Shown: positions 35,166 to 43,813 of the stretch, piece after piece | Position numbering within the stretch: the stretch's first letter is position 1 | Layout: the number at the start of each line of letters is the position of its first letter | Assembly: GCF_010730355.1 (NCBI RefSeq) | Contig: NZ_AP022576.1 | Coordinates: 3,534,001 to 3,598,000 of the forward strand | Length of the DNA: 64,000 nucleotides | Direction: 5' to 3' | Origin: Mycobacterium florentinum | GTDB taxonomy: Bacteria; Actinomycetota; Actinomycetes; Mycobacteriales; Mycobacteriaceae | Notes under the pieces: model-generated | What the model saw: the letters and a program-made list of their open reading frames with translations, nothing else | Told to the model about the DNA's origin: nothing | Databases searched by the model: none | Position numbers and translations under genes: made by a program

Positions 35166-36425
35166 GTGTGCAGGTCGGATGTGGAAGTGACCGGCCAGGA
35201 ACTTCCGGCGCCGGTGGAACCGCATGGACGTGACGAACGCGGTGAATCCGGGGGATCTGCACTGTTATTCGCCGCGGTGCTGGCCGTCCTGCTGGCGACT
35301 GGCTGGGCGGCCAACCACTTCGCCGGATTGATCCCCGCGCTCAGCGTCCACCGGCATCTCAACAGGGCCACGCTCGACGCCATCTTCGGGATCTACGCGG
35401 TGGGACTGCTGCCCGGCCTGCTCATCGGCGGCCGACTGTCGGATGTGCTCGGGCGCCAGTCAGTGGCCTGGGCGGGATCGATCACCGCGCTGGCCGGCAC
35501 GGTCGCGATGTCGCTGTCACAGCATTCCGCGGTGTTGCTCGGGGGCCGGTTGGTGGTCGGGGCCGGTGTCGGGCTGGTGGTCAGCTCGTGCACCGCCTGG
35601 GCGTCGGACATGAAGGGGCCGGCCGGCGCCGCCGTCGCCGGGGCCGTCCTGACGGCCGGTTTCGCGGTCGGCCCGTTTGCATCCGGCGTGATCGCCTCGG
35701 CCGGGCAATCCGGGCTTTGGGAGTCGTTCGGAATCGCCGCCGTACTCGTCGTGTTGGCGACCGCCGTCGCGGTGGTGGCGGCTCAGCGCGCGAACGTGCC
35801 CGCCCCATTGCCCAGGCCCAGCCGCGAGCGGACGGCGTCGGCACGCCCCGCCATCGCGCGGGCGTTGAGTTGGGCGCTGCCACTATCCCCGTGGGTGTAC
35901 TCGTCGGCGACTCTTGCATTCGTCACGATCCCGAGCCATGTGCAGACCGGGCTCGGGGCCACGATGGCCGCGGGGACCGCAGCGCTGATCGCCAACGGCG
36001 TCAGCGGCATTACTCAATTGGTCGCCCGTGCGCGCCAATGGGGTCCGCAGACCGGCACCGTTGGCGCCGTGCTGGCCGCGCTGGGCTACGCGGTGACCGC
36101 CGCGGCGCCGTCGACCATTCCGCTGGGCGTGGGTATGCCGCTACTGGTGGTTCTCGGCTGCGCGTCCGGCCTGCTGCTCCGCGAGGGCTTGATCGACGTG
36201 GAAGCCGCTGCGCCGCAACACTTGCGCGGCGCCCTCGCGGGAACGTTCTACACGGTGAGCTACGTCGGCTTCGGCCTGCCGATGCTGTTGAGCACGATCG
36301 GGTCCGCCCAGGCCGGTTCGACGATCCTCGCGGTGATGGCGGTGCTGGCGCTGACCACCGGCGCAGCACGGGCGGTGCGGCTGCGGCGAAATAGTCACCG
36401 GCGAAACGAGTTCCGCCCTGCGTGA
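35166..36425 (+). CDS. Major facilitator superfamily transporter
   Basis: A 419-residue membrane protein with about 12 helices. GTG 35166 has GGGGAGG seven bases upstream; the much longer open frame upstream runs antisense through the ssuB gene and is not real. The loop 2-3 motif GGRLSDVLGRQSV (GxxxDxxGR) is well preserved. Transport substrate is unknown; efflux of drug-like compounds is common for such sequences. Confidence 0.87.
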   Translation: MCRSDVEVTGQELPAPVEPHGRDERGESGGSALLFAAVLAVLLATGWAANHFAGLIPALSVHRHLNRATLDAIFGIYAVGLLPGLLIGGRLSDVLGRQSVAWAGSITALAGTVAMSLSQHSAVLLGGRLVVGAGVGLVVSSCTAWASDMKGPAGAAVAGAVLTAGFAVGPFASGVIASAGQSGLWESFGIAAVLVVLATAVAVVAAQRANVPAPLPRPSRERTASARPAIARALSWALPLSPWVYSSATLAFVTIPSHVQTGLGATMAAGTAALIANGVSGITQLVARARQWGPQTGTVGAVLAALGYAVTAAAPSTIPLGVGMPLLVVLGCASGLLLREGLIDVEAAAPQHLRGALAGTFYTVSYVGFGLPMLLSTIGSAQAGSTILAVMAVLALTTGAARAVRLRRNSHRRNEFRPA

Positions 36426-36436
36426 TCGCCTCGCCG

Positions 36437-37378
36437 CTACAGTGCCAGCGCTCGGCGCAGCACAGTGATCTTCTCTGCCTCTTCACGCTTGGAGATCGCC
36501 GCGTCCTGGATCAACATCGAGCCGTGGAATGTGCCAGGGAACAAATGCAATTCGACGCTCACGCCCGCGGCAAGCATGGCCAACGCGTAGGCGACGCCTT
36601 CGTCGCGCAGTGGGTCGAAATGCATGACCGAAACGTAGGCGGGCGGCAGACCCGCCAAATCGGTGGCACGCGCCGGCGCGGCGTAGACCGGTACGTCGTC
36701 AGTGCCGGCACGACCGGCGCCCAGGTAGCAGTCCCAGCTGAGGATCGCTCGGGGCCTGCTCCACAGTGGGGTATCGGTGAAGTCGGTCATGCTCGCCGTG
36801 ATGAGCCGGTCGTCGAGTTCGGGCACCGATAGAAACTGGAACGCGATGTGCGGTCCGCCGCGGTCGCGTGCCAGCAGCGCCAGCGCCGCACACAGTCCGC
36901 CACCGGCGCTCATGCCGTGGATGGCGATGCGTTGCGGATCGATACCCAATTCGTCGGCATGAGCCGCCATCCAGACCAGCCCGGCGTATACGTCCTCCAG
37001 CCCGCCGGGGAATGGTGTTTCGGGTGCTAGCCGGTAGTCGACGGACACCACGACGACGCCCAGTTCACGGGCAAGTACGACGCTCGAGCCGTGCTCGGTT
37101 TCGAGGTCGCCGGCGATGAAGCCGCCCCCGTGCACGCTGTACACCGCGGCCGGAGCGCTGGGCTGATTGGGCCGGTAGATGCGGATCGGCACCGCGGGAT
37201 CGCCATCGCGGCCGGGGATTTCACGGTTCTCAATCTGCAGTCCGGTGGCATCCGGCACCGGCAACGCGGCGATCATCTCCGACATCGCCGCCCGGATGGC
37301 CAGCGGGTCAGTGCCCGGGAGGTCGGGCAGATGTGGAAGCACCGCAGCGATTTCCGGGTCGAATGCATAGGTTGTCAT
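36437..37378 (-). CDS. HSL-family alpha/beta hydrolase (esterase/lipase)
   Basis: A 313-residue carboxylesterase of the hormone-sensitive-lipase group. The oxyanion motif is SVHGGGFIAGD, the nucleophile GMSAGGGLCAALA, the acid probably in HFDPLRDEG and the histidine in LFPGTFHGSM. This resembles mycobacterial Lip proteins such as LipH/LipN. Its start is preceded by a gap of 175 bp to a divergent luciferase-like gene. Confidence 0.9.
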   Translation of the reverse strand: MTTYAFDPEIAAVLPHLPDLPGTDPLAIRAAMSEMIAALPVPDATGLQIENREIPGRDGDPAVPIRIYRPNQPSAPAAVYSVHGGGFIAGDLETEHGSSVVLARELGVVVVSVDYRLAPETPFPGGLEDVYAGLVWMAAHADELGIDPQRIAIHGMSAGGGLCAALALLARDRGGPHIAFQFLSVPELDDRLITASMTDFTDTPLWSRPRAILSWDCYLGAGRAGTDDVPVYAAPARATDLAGLPPAYVSVMHFDPLRDEGVAYALAMLAAGVSVELHLFPGTFHGSMLIQDAAISKREEAEKITVLRRALAL

Positions 37379-37553
37379 CTGGTACTCCTGAATCGATCAA
37401 CGCCAACGTCGCTCGTAATACTGCCTGCGGCCTCGGCATCTGGCTAGATCGATTTCGAGGTTGTGCGCAAGCTGTACATATTGGCGCGCCGGCGGTCAAG
37501 TCGCGGCTTGGTACGGGAATGAAGTCGAGAACTAATCGGTTCGTCTAAACCAA

Positions 37554-38624
37554 ATGAAGTTCCTGCTGATAACTCTGATCACGCATGTTGCGGATCCGGC
37601 TTCGGGCGAGAAAAAGAGCCCGGCAGACCGGCTGCGCGAAGTCCTCGACAAGGCGGTCCTGGCCGAGGAACTGGGCTTCGACGGCTTTGCGGTGGGCGAG
37701 CGGCACGAGGATCCGTTCATCTCGTCCTCGCCACCGGTGGTGTTGAGCAACATCGCGGCGCGCACCTCGAAAATCGCTCTCTTTACCGGGGTTACGACGC
37801 TGAGCTTGCTCGATCCGGTGCGCGCGTTCGAAGACTATTCGACGCTGGACAACCTCTCGGGCGGGCGCCTCGAACTGATCATCGGCAAGGGCAACGGTGC
37901 GGCGCAGGCCGAGTTGTTCCACGTGACGGCCGAGGATCAATGGGAGCGCAACCGCGAAGGTTACGAGCTGTTCCGGTTGCTGTGGGACAGCGAGACCGTG
38001 ACATGGTCGGGCCGCTTTCGCCCGCCGCTGGTCAACGCCAAGGCGCTTCCCCGGCCGCTGCAGAACCGGATCCGGATCTGGCACGGCAGCGCGACGAGTA
38101 CAGCCTCCGTCGACCTCGCGGCACGGCACGGCGATCCGCTCTTTTCCGCCAATGTCATCAACCCGATTGAGCCGTACGCCGAGCTGGTGAGCCACTACCG
38201 GCAGCGGTGGGAGTTTTGCGGCCACCGCCCCGAGGACGCCCTGGTCGGTGCCGGGACCGCCGGGTTCTACATCACCCCGACGTCACAGGAAGCCGTGGCC
38301 GCCTACCGGCCGATGTTCGAAGCACGCCTGGCGTTCGCACGCCGTGCCGGGATGCCGGTGGTGTTCGAGTCGATAGAAGATTTCGTCGAGCGAAGCTCGG
38401 CGTTGGTGGGCAGTCCTGAGCAGGTGATCGACAAGGTGGGTCGCTATCACGAGCGGTTAGGCCACGAGGTGATGCACCTGTCCGCCGATGCCGACGGTGT
38501 GACGCCCGCCCAGCAGCGTCGTAGCCTCGAACTGTTTCAGTCCGAGGTGGCCCCCGTTCTGCGCGCGCGTATTCCGAGTCGCCCGCTGATGGCTCAATGG
38601 AATCTCAAAGATGTTGTCGGATGA
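37554..38624 (+). CDS. LLM-class flavin-dependent oxidoreductase
   Basis: A 356-residue bacterial-luciferase-like enzyme. The N-terminus MKFLLITLITHVADP and segments ELGFDGFAVGERHEDPF, LDNLSGGRLELIIGKGNG and MPVVFESIEDFVE... LVGSPEQVIDKV follow the family. Members use FMNH2 or F420 to oxidise varied substrates. It abuts the convergent NUDIX gene with no gap. Confidence 0.88.
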   Translation: MKFLLITLITHVADPASGEKKSPADRLREVLDKAVLAEELGFDGFAVGERHEDPFISSSPPVVLSNIAARTSKIALFTGVTTLSLLDPVRAFEDYSTLDNLSGGRLELIIGKGNGAAQAELFHVTAEDQWERNREGYELFRLLWDSETVTWSGRFRPPLVNAKALPRPLQNRIRIWHGSATSTASVDLAARHGDPLFSANVINPIEPYAELVSHYRQRWEFCGHRPEDALVGAGTAGFYITPTSQEAVAAYRPMFEARLAFARRAGMPVVFESIEDFVERSSALVGSPEQVIDKVGRYHERLGHEVMHLSADADGVTPAQQRRSLELFQSEVAPVLRARIPSRPLMAQWNLKDVVG

Positions 38625-39344
38625 CTACTTCCACGCGAATACCGGTTGCTCGAGCTGATCGACCGCGTCGTGTCGGCCTTCCAGGCACAGCCAGCGCAGC
38701 TGCAACAACACCGCGCCGGTCGGTGCGTGGATGAGGTCATTGCCCAGCGGGATCTGCACGACCGGCCGCGGGCTCTCCTTGATGGTGATGAACCGCGGCG
38801 AGTCATCGCGCTGCAGTTGGTGTAGCCCCACTCGGTATACGGCGACGACCTCGTCGGGGGCGGGATCGGGATCGAGCCGTCCGCCTCCCCAGATCACCAC
38901 CGGCGTGATGACGTATCCCGATCGGGTCGGGTAGTCGTCGAGCAGGCCCAGCACCGTCGAGCCGGGCAGTGCGATCCGCACTTCTTCGCGCAGTTCCCGT
39001 AACGCCGCGTCCACCGCCGTCTCGCCCGCATCGAGGCGGCCGCCCGGAAGTGCCCACTGCGCGGCGTGCGAGCTGAGCCGAGAAGCCCTGCGGCACAGTA
39101 GAAATGCCGCGCCGCCGGACACGTCGACCATGCGTCCGTCCAGATTCTCGGCCGGCATCGGGCGACCGGCATTCCAGTCCTGGACCGGCACCGGATCGAC
39201 GCGGTCCTCTCCGACCTTTGAATCGACCAGCACCACCGCCACCGCGGCGTGCCGCTTGGTCGGATCGGTCACCGCGCGACGGTCATGATTCGCGAGATGC
39301 TCGCGAATCCGCTCGCGCAGCGCCTCGTCGTAAGGGATGGTCAC
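38625..39344 (-). CDS. NUDIX hydrolase
   Basis: A 239-residue protein with a NUDIX box in GRLDAGETAVDAALRELREEVRI. The box keeps the glutamates of REUxEE but has Arg where the consensus has Gly after them. An N-terminal helical part of about 80 residues precedes it. Similar proteins are coenzyme A or nucleotide diphosphatases, such as YeaB/NudL type, but the substrate is not decided here. Confidence 0.86.
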   Translation of the reverse strand: MTIPYDEALRERIREHLANHDRRAVTDPTKRHAAVAVVLVDSKVGEDRVDPVPVQDWNAGRPMPAENLDGRMVDVSGGAAFLLCRRASRLSSHAAQWALPGGRLDAGETAVDAALRELREEVRIALPGSTVLGLLDDYPTRSGYVITPVVIWGGGRLDPDPAPDEVVAVYRVGLHQLQRDDSPRFITIKESPRPVVQIPLGNDLIHAPTGAVLLQLRWLCLEGRHDAVDQLEQPVFAWK

Positions 39345-39369
39345 GTCTGCAGCCTAGGTGGCCGGTGGC

Positions 39370-40251
39370 TCAGTTCTGCCGACCGGCCAGCTCGGTGACG
39401 AATCGATCGACGAAGCCGTCCACTGTCCCCCGGCCGGCGGGCCGGATGACGAATTTCGTCAATCCCGCCTCCAGGTAGGCGTCGAGTTGCCGGTGCAGCC
39501 GATCCCAGTCCGAGGCGATCAGATCACCGGGATCGACGTCCGGACGACGCCGGCGAGCCGCTGCGATCAACTCCGGCGACAACTCGCCATCGGCTACGCC
39601 TAGCGAAATACCGAAGTGGTCGGGCTCGATCTGCCGGCCGGCCTGCTCCGCGGCCCGCTCGATCGCCTCGCGCCCGGCCCGCGCCTCATCCGGGGTAAGG
39701 AAGCTGCCCAACCAGCCATCCGCCAAGGTACCGATGCGGCGAAACGCTGCCGGCGCCGAGCCGCCCAGCCAAATATCCAGTGGTGGAGCGGGTTTCGGCG
39801 TGACCATAGCTTCGTTGACGGTGAAGTAGCGGCCGCGATAGCTGGCTGAGTCGTCGGTCAGCGCGCAGCGCAGCACTCGCAGCGACTCGTCGAACACCGC
39901 CGCACGCTCGCCATCCGGGACCGCGAACAGCTCGCGCTCGGCCGGAATCGCCGACCGTAATCCGAAGACCGGAAGTACCCGCTTGGGTGCGATGGCGGCC
40001 AACGACGCCAGTTGTTTGGCCACCAGCACCGGATGGCGCCCCGGGAGCACCGCCACCGATGTGCCGACCTTCAACCGGGTCGTCCGGGCGAGCGCGTAGG
40101 CCATGCCGACAACGGGTTCCACCGTCGGGGCGTAAACCAGCTCGGAGAACCACAGCGAGTCGACACCGCTGTCCTCCAGATGATCGACAATGCCGGCGAG
40201 CTGATCGGGTGTGCTGTCCGCACCCAGTCCAACCCCGAAGCGAATCTTCAC
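39370..40251 (-). CDS. LLM-class oxidoreductase, F420-type
   Basis: A 293-residue luciferase-like protein. VKIRFGVGLGADSTPDQLAG begins at GTG 40251 after GAAGGGA. Segments SLWFSELVYAPTVEPVVGMA, VGTSVAVLPGRHPVLVAKQLASL (in parts) and RYFTVNEAMVTPKPAPPLDIWLGG agree with the F420-dependent TIGR03854-like group common in mycobacteria. It diverges from a SnoaL-like gene 80 bp away. Confidence 0.86.
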   Translation of the reverse strand: MKIRFGVGLGADSTPDQLAGIVDHLEDSGVDSLWFSELVYAPTVEPVVGMAYALARTTRLKVGTSVAVLPGRHPVLVAKQLASLAAIAPKRVLPVFGLRSAIPAERELFAVPDGERAAVFDESLRVLRCALTDDSASYRGRYFTVNEAMVTPKPAPPLDIWLGGSAPAAFRRIGTLADGWLGSFLTPDEARAGREAIERAAEQAGRQIEPDHFGISLGVADGELSPELIAAARRRRPDVDPGDLIASDWDRLHRQLDAYLEAGLTKFVIRPAGRGTVDGFVDRFVTELAGRQN

Positions 40252-40331
40252 CCGCGTCTCCCTTCGTGCGTCGCACACATGCGTATCGCAACGCCCCGGC
40301 GCCGCCGTTTGTGCCCTTACTATCCAGAACC

Positions 40332-40847
40332 ATGACCGACAGCGACGTCGTGGCGATCACCCAATTGGTGAACCTGTACGGACTGGCCGTCGACTCCCAG
40401 CGCTGGGAATTGTTCGACCGGATCTTTGTCGCGGACGTGGATGCCGACTACGGTCCGACGTCGCGCTGGACGGATCGTGAGCGATTCAAGTCTGAGTTCG
40501 CCGCGTTCCACGATCCCTTCGATTCCACCCAGCACACGATGTCCACCCATGTCGTGCACGTCGACGGCGACCACGCGCGCAGCTTCTGCAACGGCGGCTG
40601 GCGCCTGGTGCGCAATGCCGTCGACGGCAATCCGCTCTGGGACGGCAGCGGCTGGTACGACGATGCACTGGCGCGCACTCCCGGCGGCTGGCGGATCACT
40701 CACCGGGTATGCCGCATCACCTGGTGGACCGGAAACCCGTCCGTCAACGAGACGATTGCCTGCGTGAGGTTCGACCTGGCGACTACCGTGTTGCGCCGCG
40801 AAGCCGATGCCGGACGCGTCGGAATCCTCGGTGCGGCACTGAAATAA
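40332..40847 (+). CDS. SnoaL-like (NTF2-fold) protein
   Basis: A 171-residue protein of the NTF2-like superfamily, as shown by the N-terminal VVAITQLVNLYGLAVDSQRWELFDRIF (parts VVAITQLVNLYG and WELFDRIF) and the later GWYDDALARTPGGWRITHRVC. In actinobacteria these act as small dehydratases, isomerases or accessory subunits in catabolism of steroids and aromatics. A specific reaction is not visible. Confidence 0.8.
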   Translation: MTDSDVVAITQLVNLYGLAVDSQRWELFDRIFVADVDADYGPTSRWTDRERFKSEFAAFHDPFDSTQHTMSTHVVHVDGDHARSFCNGGWRLVRNAVDGNPLWDGSGWYDDALARTPGGWRITHRVCRITWWTGNPSVNETIACVRFDLATTVLRREADAGRVGILGAALK

Positions 40848-40855
40848 CGCGACTC

Positions 40856-41278
40856 TCAGGCGTTGGCGAACTTCTCGGCGAGTTCGACAGCCTCCTGCTG
40901 GATCCGACCGAACTGGGCACCCATCGCTTCGGATAGCGCCGTCGCGCCCGACAGCGGGCGCACCATCACCATGAACTCGTCGATCAGGCCGTCCTCGTCG
41001 AAATGCAGGAAGTCGCAGCCGGTGATCTTTACGCCCGGCACGCCGGCAATACCGGTCTCGAAGATGAGTGCATGGTCGCGACCGTCGGCGCCCGCGATCT
41101 CACGGACGTAGCGGAAATCCTCGAAGATCCGCAGCACACCGCGCAGGATCGCCGCGGTGATCGGCTTGCCCACATACGGCTTGAACGCCACCGGGCTGGT
41201 GAACACCACGGTGTCGGCCAGCAACGCCTGGATTGCTGCCTCGTCGCGGTCCTCGACCGCCTTCCGGAATGGATGCAT
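40856..41278 (-). CDS. SnoaL/NTF2-like small protein
   Basis: A 140-residue NTF2-fold protein: FRKAVEDRDEAAIQALLADTVVFTSPV at the start (in parts FRKAVEDRDE and LLADTVVFTSPV), then HALIFETGIAG and LHFDEDGLIDEFMVMVRPLSG. Its ATG at 41278 lies 4 bp after the stop of the TetR gene, so both are in one transcript under the control of the paired operators further upstream. Function unknown. Confidence 0.82.
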   Translation of the reverse strand: MHPFRKAVEDRDEAAIQALLADTVVFTSPVAFKPYVGKPITAAILRGVLRIFEDFRYVREIAGADGRDHALIFETGIAGVPGVKITGCDFLHFDEDGLIDEFMVMVRPLSGATALSEAMGAQFGRIQQEAVELAEKFANA

Positions 41279-41282
41279 CAGG

Positions 41283-41840
41283 TTATGGTGCCGGATCCGC
41301 GAGGTAGTGCACGAGCACGGGTCGCAGCCAGTCGATGAGCGTCGCGTCGTCCATGCGGGCCAGCGGCGGGATGCACAGGATGTAGCGGGCGGTCGCGAGG
41401 CCGAGAAGCTGCGATCCGACCAGCGCGGCCCGCTCGGGAGCGCGATCGGGAACCACCGCGGCCAGCGCCGGGGCCACCTGGTCGACGAACATCGCGAGCA
41501 GTGCGTCGGCGGCCGTGCGGTTGGTCGCGGCCGCGCGCAGCAGTGGCAACAGCGGCCCCTCCGGTCCCCACACCCCGATGAACAGCGGCAGCAGTAGATC
41601 CGCCACGCGGTCGGGGGCAATGCCGGACAGGTCGGGGAACTTCACGTCGAACCGCGAAGCCGCGGCGAAAAGCTCTGCCTTGCTCCCGAAGTAGTGCATC
41701 ACCAGAGCCGGATCGACGCCGGCCTCCGACGCGACCGAACGGATGGTGGTGCGTTCGAAGCCGTGGCTTCCGAACTGCGACCGCGCCGTCGTCAGGATCG
41801 TCGCCCTGGTGGCCTCCGCGTCGCGGGCTCTGGTCGCCAT
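41283..41840 (-). CDS. TetR-family repressor
   Basis: A 185-residue regulator with the helix-turn-helix TRATILTTARSQFGSHGFERTTIRSVASEAG (in parts TRATILTTARSQFG and TIRSVASEAG), then VDPALVMHYFGSKAELF. ATG 41840 is chosen; the extra N-terminal residues readable further upstream would cover one of the operators. The C-terminal domain is of the TetR_C_11/17-like kind. It is divergent from the monooxygenase operon, and identical palindromes precede both starts. Confidence 0.9.
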   Translation of the reverse strand: MATRARDAEATRATILTTARSQFGSHGFERTTIRSVASEAGVDPALVMHYFGSKAELFAAASRFDVKFPDLSGIAPDRVADLLLPLFIGVWGPEGPLLPLLRAAATNRTAADALLAMFVDQVAPALAAVVPDRAPERAALVGSQLLGLATARYILCIPPLARMDDATLIDWLRPVLVHYLADPAP

Positions 41841-41853
41841 GACCGACAGTGTA

Positions 41854-41869
41854 TTCAACAACTGTTGAC
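41854..41869. promoter_or_regulatory. Operator copy 1 in the TetR/monooxygenase divergent region
   Basis: TTCAACAACTGTTGAC: an inverted repeat (TCAACA and TGTTGA around AC) 13 bp upstream of the tetR ATG. An identical core occurs at 41899-41914. Its position suits self-repression of the tetR gene. Confidence 0.72.
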
Positions 41870-41898
41870 ATAGCACGCACCGCGGCCTACCGTTTGAT

Positions 41899-41914
41899 TT
41901 CAACAACTGTTGAA
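41899..41914. promoter_or_regulatory. Operator copy 2 in the TetR/monooxygenase divergent region
   Basis: TTCAACAACTGTTGAA: the same inverted repeat as at 41854, 45 bp apart start to start. It lies 12 bp upstream of the ATG at 41927, the place to block the hypothetical-monooxygenase operon. Confidence 0.72.
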
Positions 41915-41926
41915 CGGGGCACGACC

Positions 41927-42334
41927 ATGGCAGTCACGGCAATCCAGATCGGGCTCGATCCCGATGTGATCGACTACTCCTCACCGGACTTCGCGCAGTT
42001 TCCCGGCATCTCGAAGGAGAAGCTGCGCGCCGCCAACAACGACAACGTCGCCGCGTTGCGCGACGCGGGCTACGCCGTCGACAATTGCCTGATCGACTTC
42101 GGTGACGCGGGGGCCGACAAGGCCCGCCAGTGGCTGGAGGCAAAGCGATACGACGCGGTGCTCATCGGCGCCGGCGTGCGGCTGATCGCCAACAACACGC
42201 TGCTGTTCGAGTCGATCGTCAACGCCGCACACACCACACAGCCCGGCTGCCGCTTCGTCTTCAATCGCGCCGCCGTCGCCACGCCCGACGACATTCGTCG
42301 CTGGTACCCGCATCCGGAGGCGGTGGCGCGATGA
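41927..42334 (+). CDS. Hypothetical protein coupled to an FAD monooxygenase
   Basis: A 135-residue protein with no signal or membrane segment. It contains IQIGLDPDVIDYSSPDFAQFP near the start (parts IQIGLDPDVIDYS) and KRYDAVLIGAGVRLIANNTLLFESIVNA (part YDAVLIGAGVR), which looks like a small alpha/beta fold; GAGVR is not a full nucleotide-binding motif. It overlaps the FAD monooxygenase gene by ATGA, so the two are coupled. I do not recognise the family beyond conserved-hypothetical status. Confidence 0.75.
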   Translation: MAVTAIQIGLDPDVIDYSSPDFAQFPGISKEKLRAANNDNVAALRDAGYAVDNCLIDFGDAGADKARQWLEAKRYDAVLIGAGVRLIANNTLLFESIVNAAHTTQPGCRFVFNRAAVATPDDIRRWYPHPEAVAR

Positions 42335-43806
42335 TCACCCACCAGGTCGATGTCCTCGTCGTCGGCGCCGGGCCGACAGGCCTGACCGCCGCCGGCGACC
42401 TGGCGCGCGCGAACCGCTCGGTGACCGTGCTGGAGCGCTGGCCCACGATCAACCCGTCCAGCCGGGCCTTCGCCACCCAGGCCCGCACGCTAGAGGTCCT
42501 CGACGCCCGGGGGGTCGCCGAGGACCTCTTGGCGCGCGCGCACCAGGCACCCGCAGTCACCATTTTCGGCGGTGCCCGCATCGACCTCACCCACCTCGAC
42601 TCGCCTTATCAATTCGCGATGATCACCCCGCAGACCAATGTCGATCGGGCGTTGGCCGACTACGCCGTCGCGCAAGGCGCCGACATCCAGCGCGGCGTCG
42701 AAGTCATCGGCCTCAACCAGGACGCCGACGGCGTGACCGTCAACGTGCGGCGACACGGGGGCGACGCGGGCATGCATACCCGTTGGCGGGCAAAGTATTT
42801 GATCGGCGCCGACGGAGCACACAGCACGGTTCGCGAATTCGTGGGTGCGGACTTCCCCGGGCGCACCCTCCTGTCGTCGATCATCCTCGCTGACGTGAAG
42901 GTCGCGCACGGACCGACCGGACGCGGCCTGACGCTGGGCAGTACGCGCAACGAATTCGCGTTCCTGGCCCCCTACGACGACCGGGACGCCAGCGGTTCGT
43001 GGTATCGCGCGATGGTCTGGGACCGCAAGAATCAGCAACCCGACAACGTGCCCGTCGAACCGGACGAGATCGGCGGCATCCTGGCGCGGGCGATGGACCC
43101 CGACCCCGGATTGCTCGAGGTGGGCTGGAAGTCCCGATTCCATTGCGACGAGCGCCAAGTCACGCAGTACCGGCATGGGCGGGTGTTTCTGGCCGGCGAT
43201 GCCGCGCACGTCCACTCCCCCATGGGCGGTCAGGGCATGAACACCGGCATCCAGGATGCGGCGAACCTCGCGTGGAAGATCGACGCGGTGCTCGCCGGTG
43301 CCGACGACGCGGTGCTCGACACCTATCACGACGAACGCCACCTGATCGGCAAGCGGGTCCTGCTGCAGTCGGGCTTGATGGCGCGCGGTCTCAGACTTCG
43401 CCAGCCGGTCGCACGTGCAATGCGCAACCTACTGGCGCCCAAGCTGCTTCGTATACCCCGTGTTCGGGATGCGATCGCCGGGAGCTTCGCCGGAACAACG
43501 TTGCGCTATCCCCACCGCAAGGGAGAGAGCTCGCTGGTCGGCACCCGGGCCACGCAGATTCCGTTGCGGCATGGGCGACTCACCGAGCTGCAACGCCTGC
43601 CCGGCTTTGTTTTCATTCGCGAGCGGGGTGCGGCCCCGATCGACGCGGCCGGACTTCCGCAGGTGGAGCGGGTCGATGACGGACCGGCCGTGTTGGTGCG
43701 TCCCGACGGTTACATCGCCTGGGCAGGCGCCTCGGCCGACCCGGCCGCGGGCGCCGAGAGTCTTGCGTGGTGGATCGGACGCGAAATAGACTGTCTGGCA
43801 CGGTGA
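42331..43806 (+). CDS. FAD-dependent aromatic monooxygenase (PheA/TfdB class)
   Basis: A 491-residue class A flavoprotein hydroxylase. The dinucleotide motif is VLVVGAGPTGLTAAGDLAR, the second conserved motif KYLIGADGAHSTVRE and the FAD ribityl motif GRVFLAGDAAHVHSPMGGQGMNTGIQD (in parts GRVFLAGDAAHVHSP and GGQGMNTGIQD). The C-terminal ~100 residues form a thioredoxin-like domain, as in the TfdB/RdmE group. Expected role is NAD(P)H-dependent hydroxylation of a phenol or polycyclic compound. The tetR-operator arrangement suggests induction by the substrate. Confidence 0.93.
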   Translation: MITHQVDVLVVGAGPTGLTAAGDLARANRSVTVLERWPTINPSSRAFATQARTLEVLDARGVAEDLLARAHQAPAVTIFGGARIDLTHLDSPYQFAMITPQTNVDRALADYAVAQGADIQRGVEVIGLNQDADGVTVNVRRHGGDAGMHTRWRAKYLIGADGAHSTVREFVGADFPGRTLLSSIILADVKVAHGPTGRGLTLGSTRNEFAFLAPYDDRDASGSWYRAMVWDRKNQQPDNVPVEPDEIGGILARAMDPDPGLLEVGWKSRFHCDERQVTQYRHGRVFLAGDAAHVHSPMGGQGMNTGIQDAANLAWKIDAVLAGADDAVLDTYHDERHLIGKRVLLQSGLMARGLRLRQPVARAMRNLLAPKLLRIPRVRDAIAGSFAGTTLRYPHRKGESSLVGTRATQIPLRHGRLTELQRLPGFVFIRERGAAPIDAAGLPQVERVDDGPAVLVRPDGYIAWAGASADPAAGAESLAWWIGREIDCLAR

Positions 43807-43813
43807 TTGGCGC

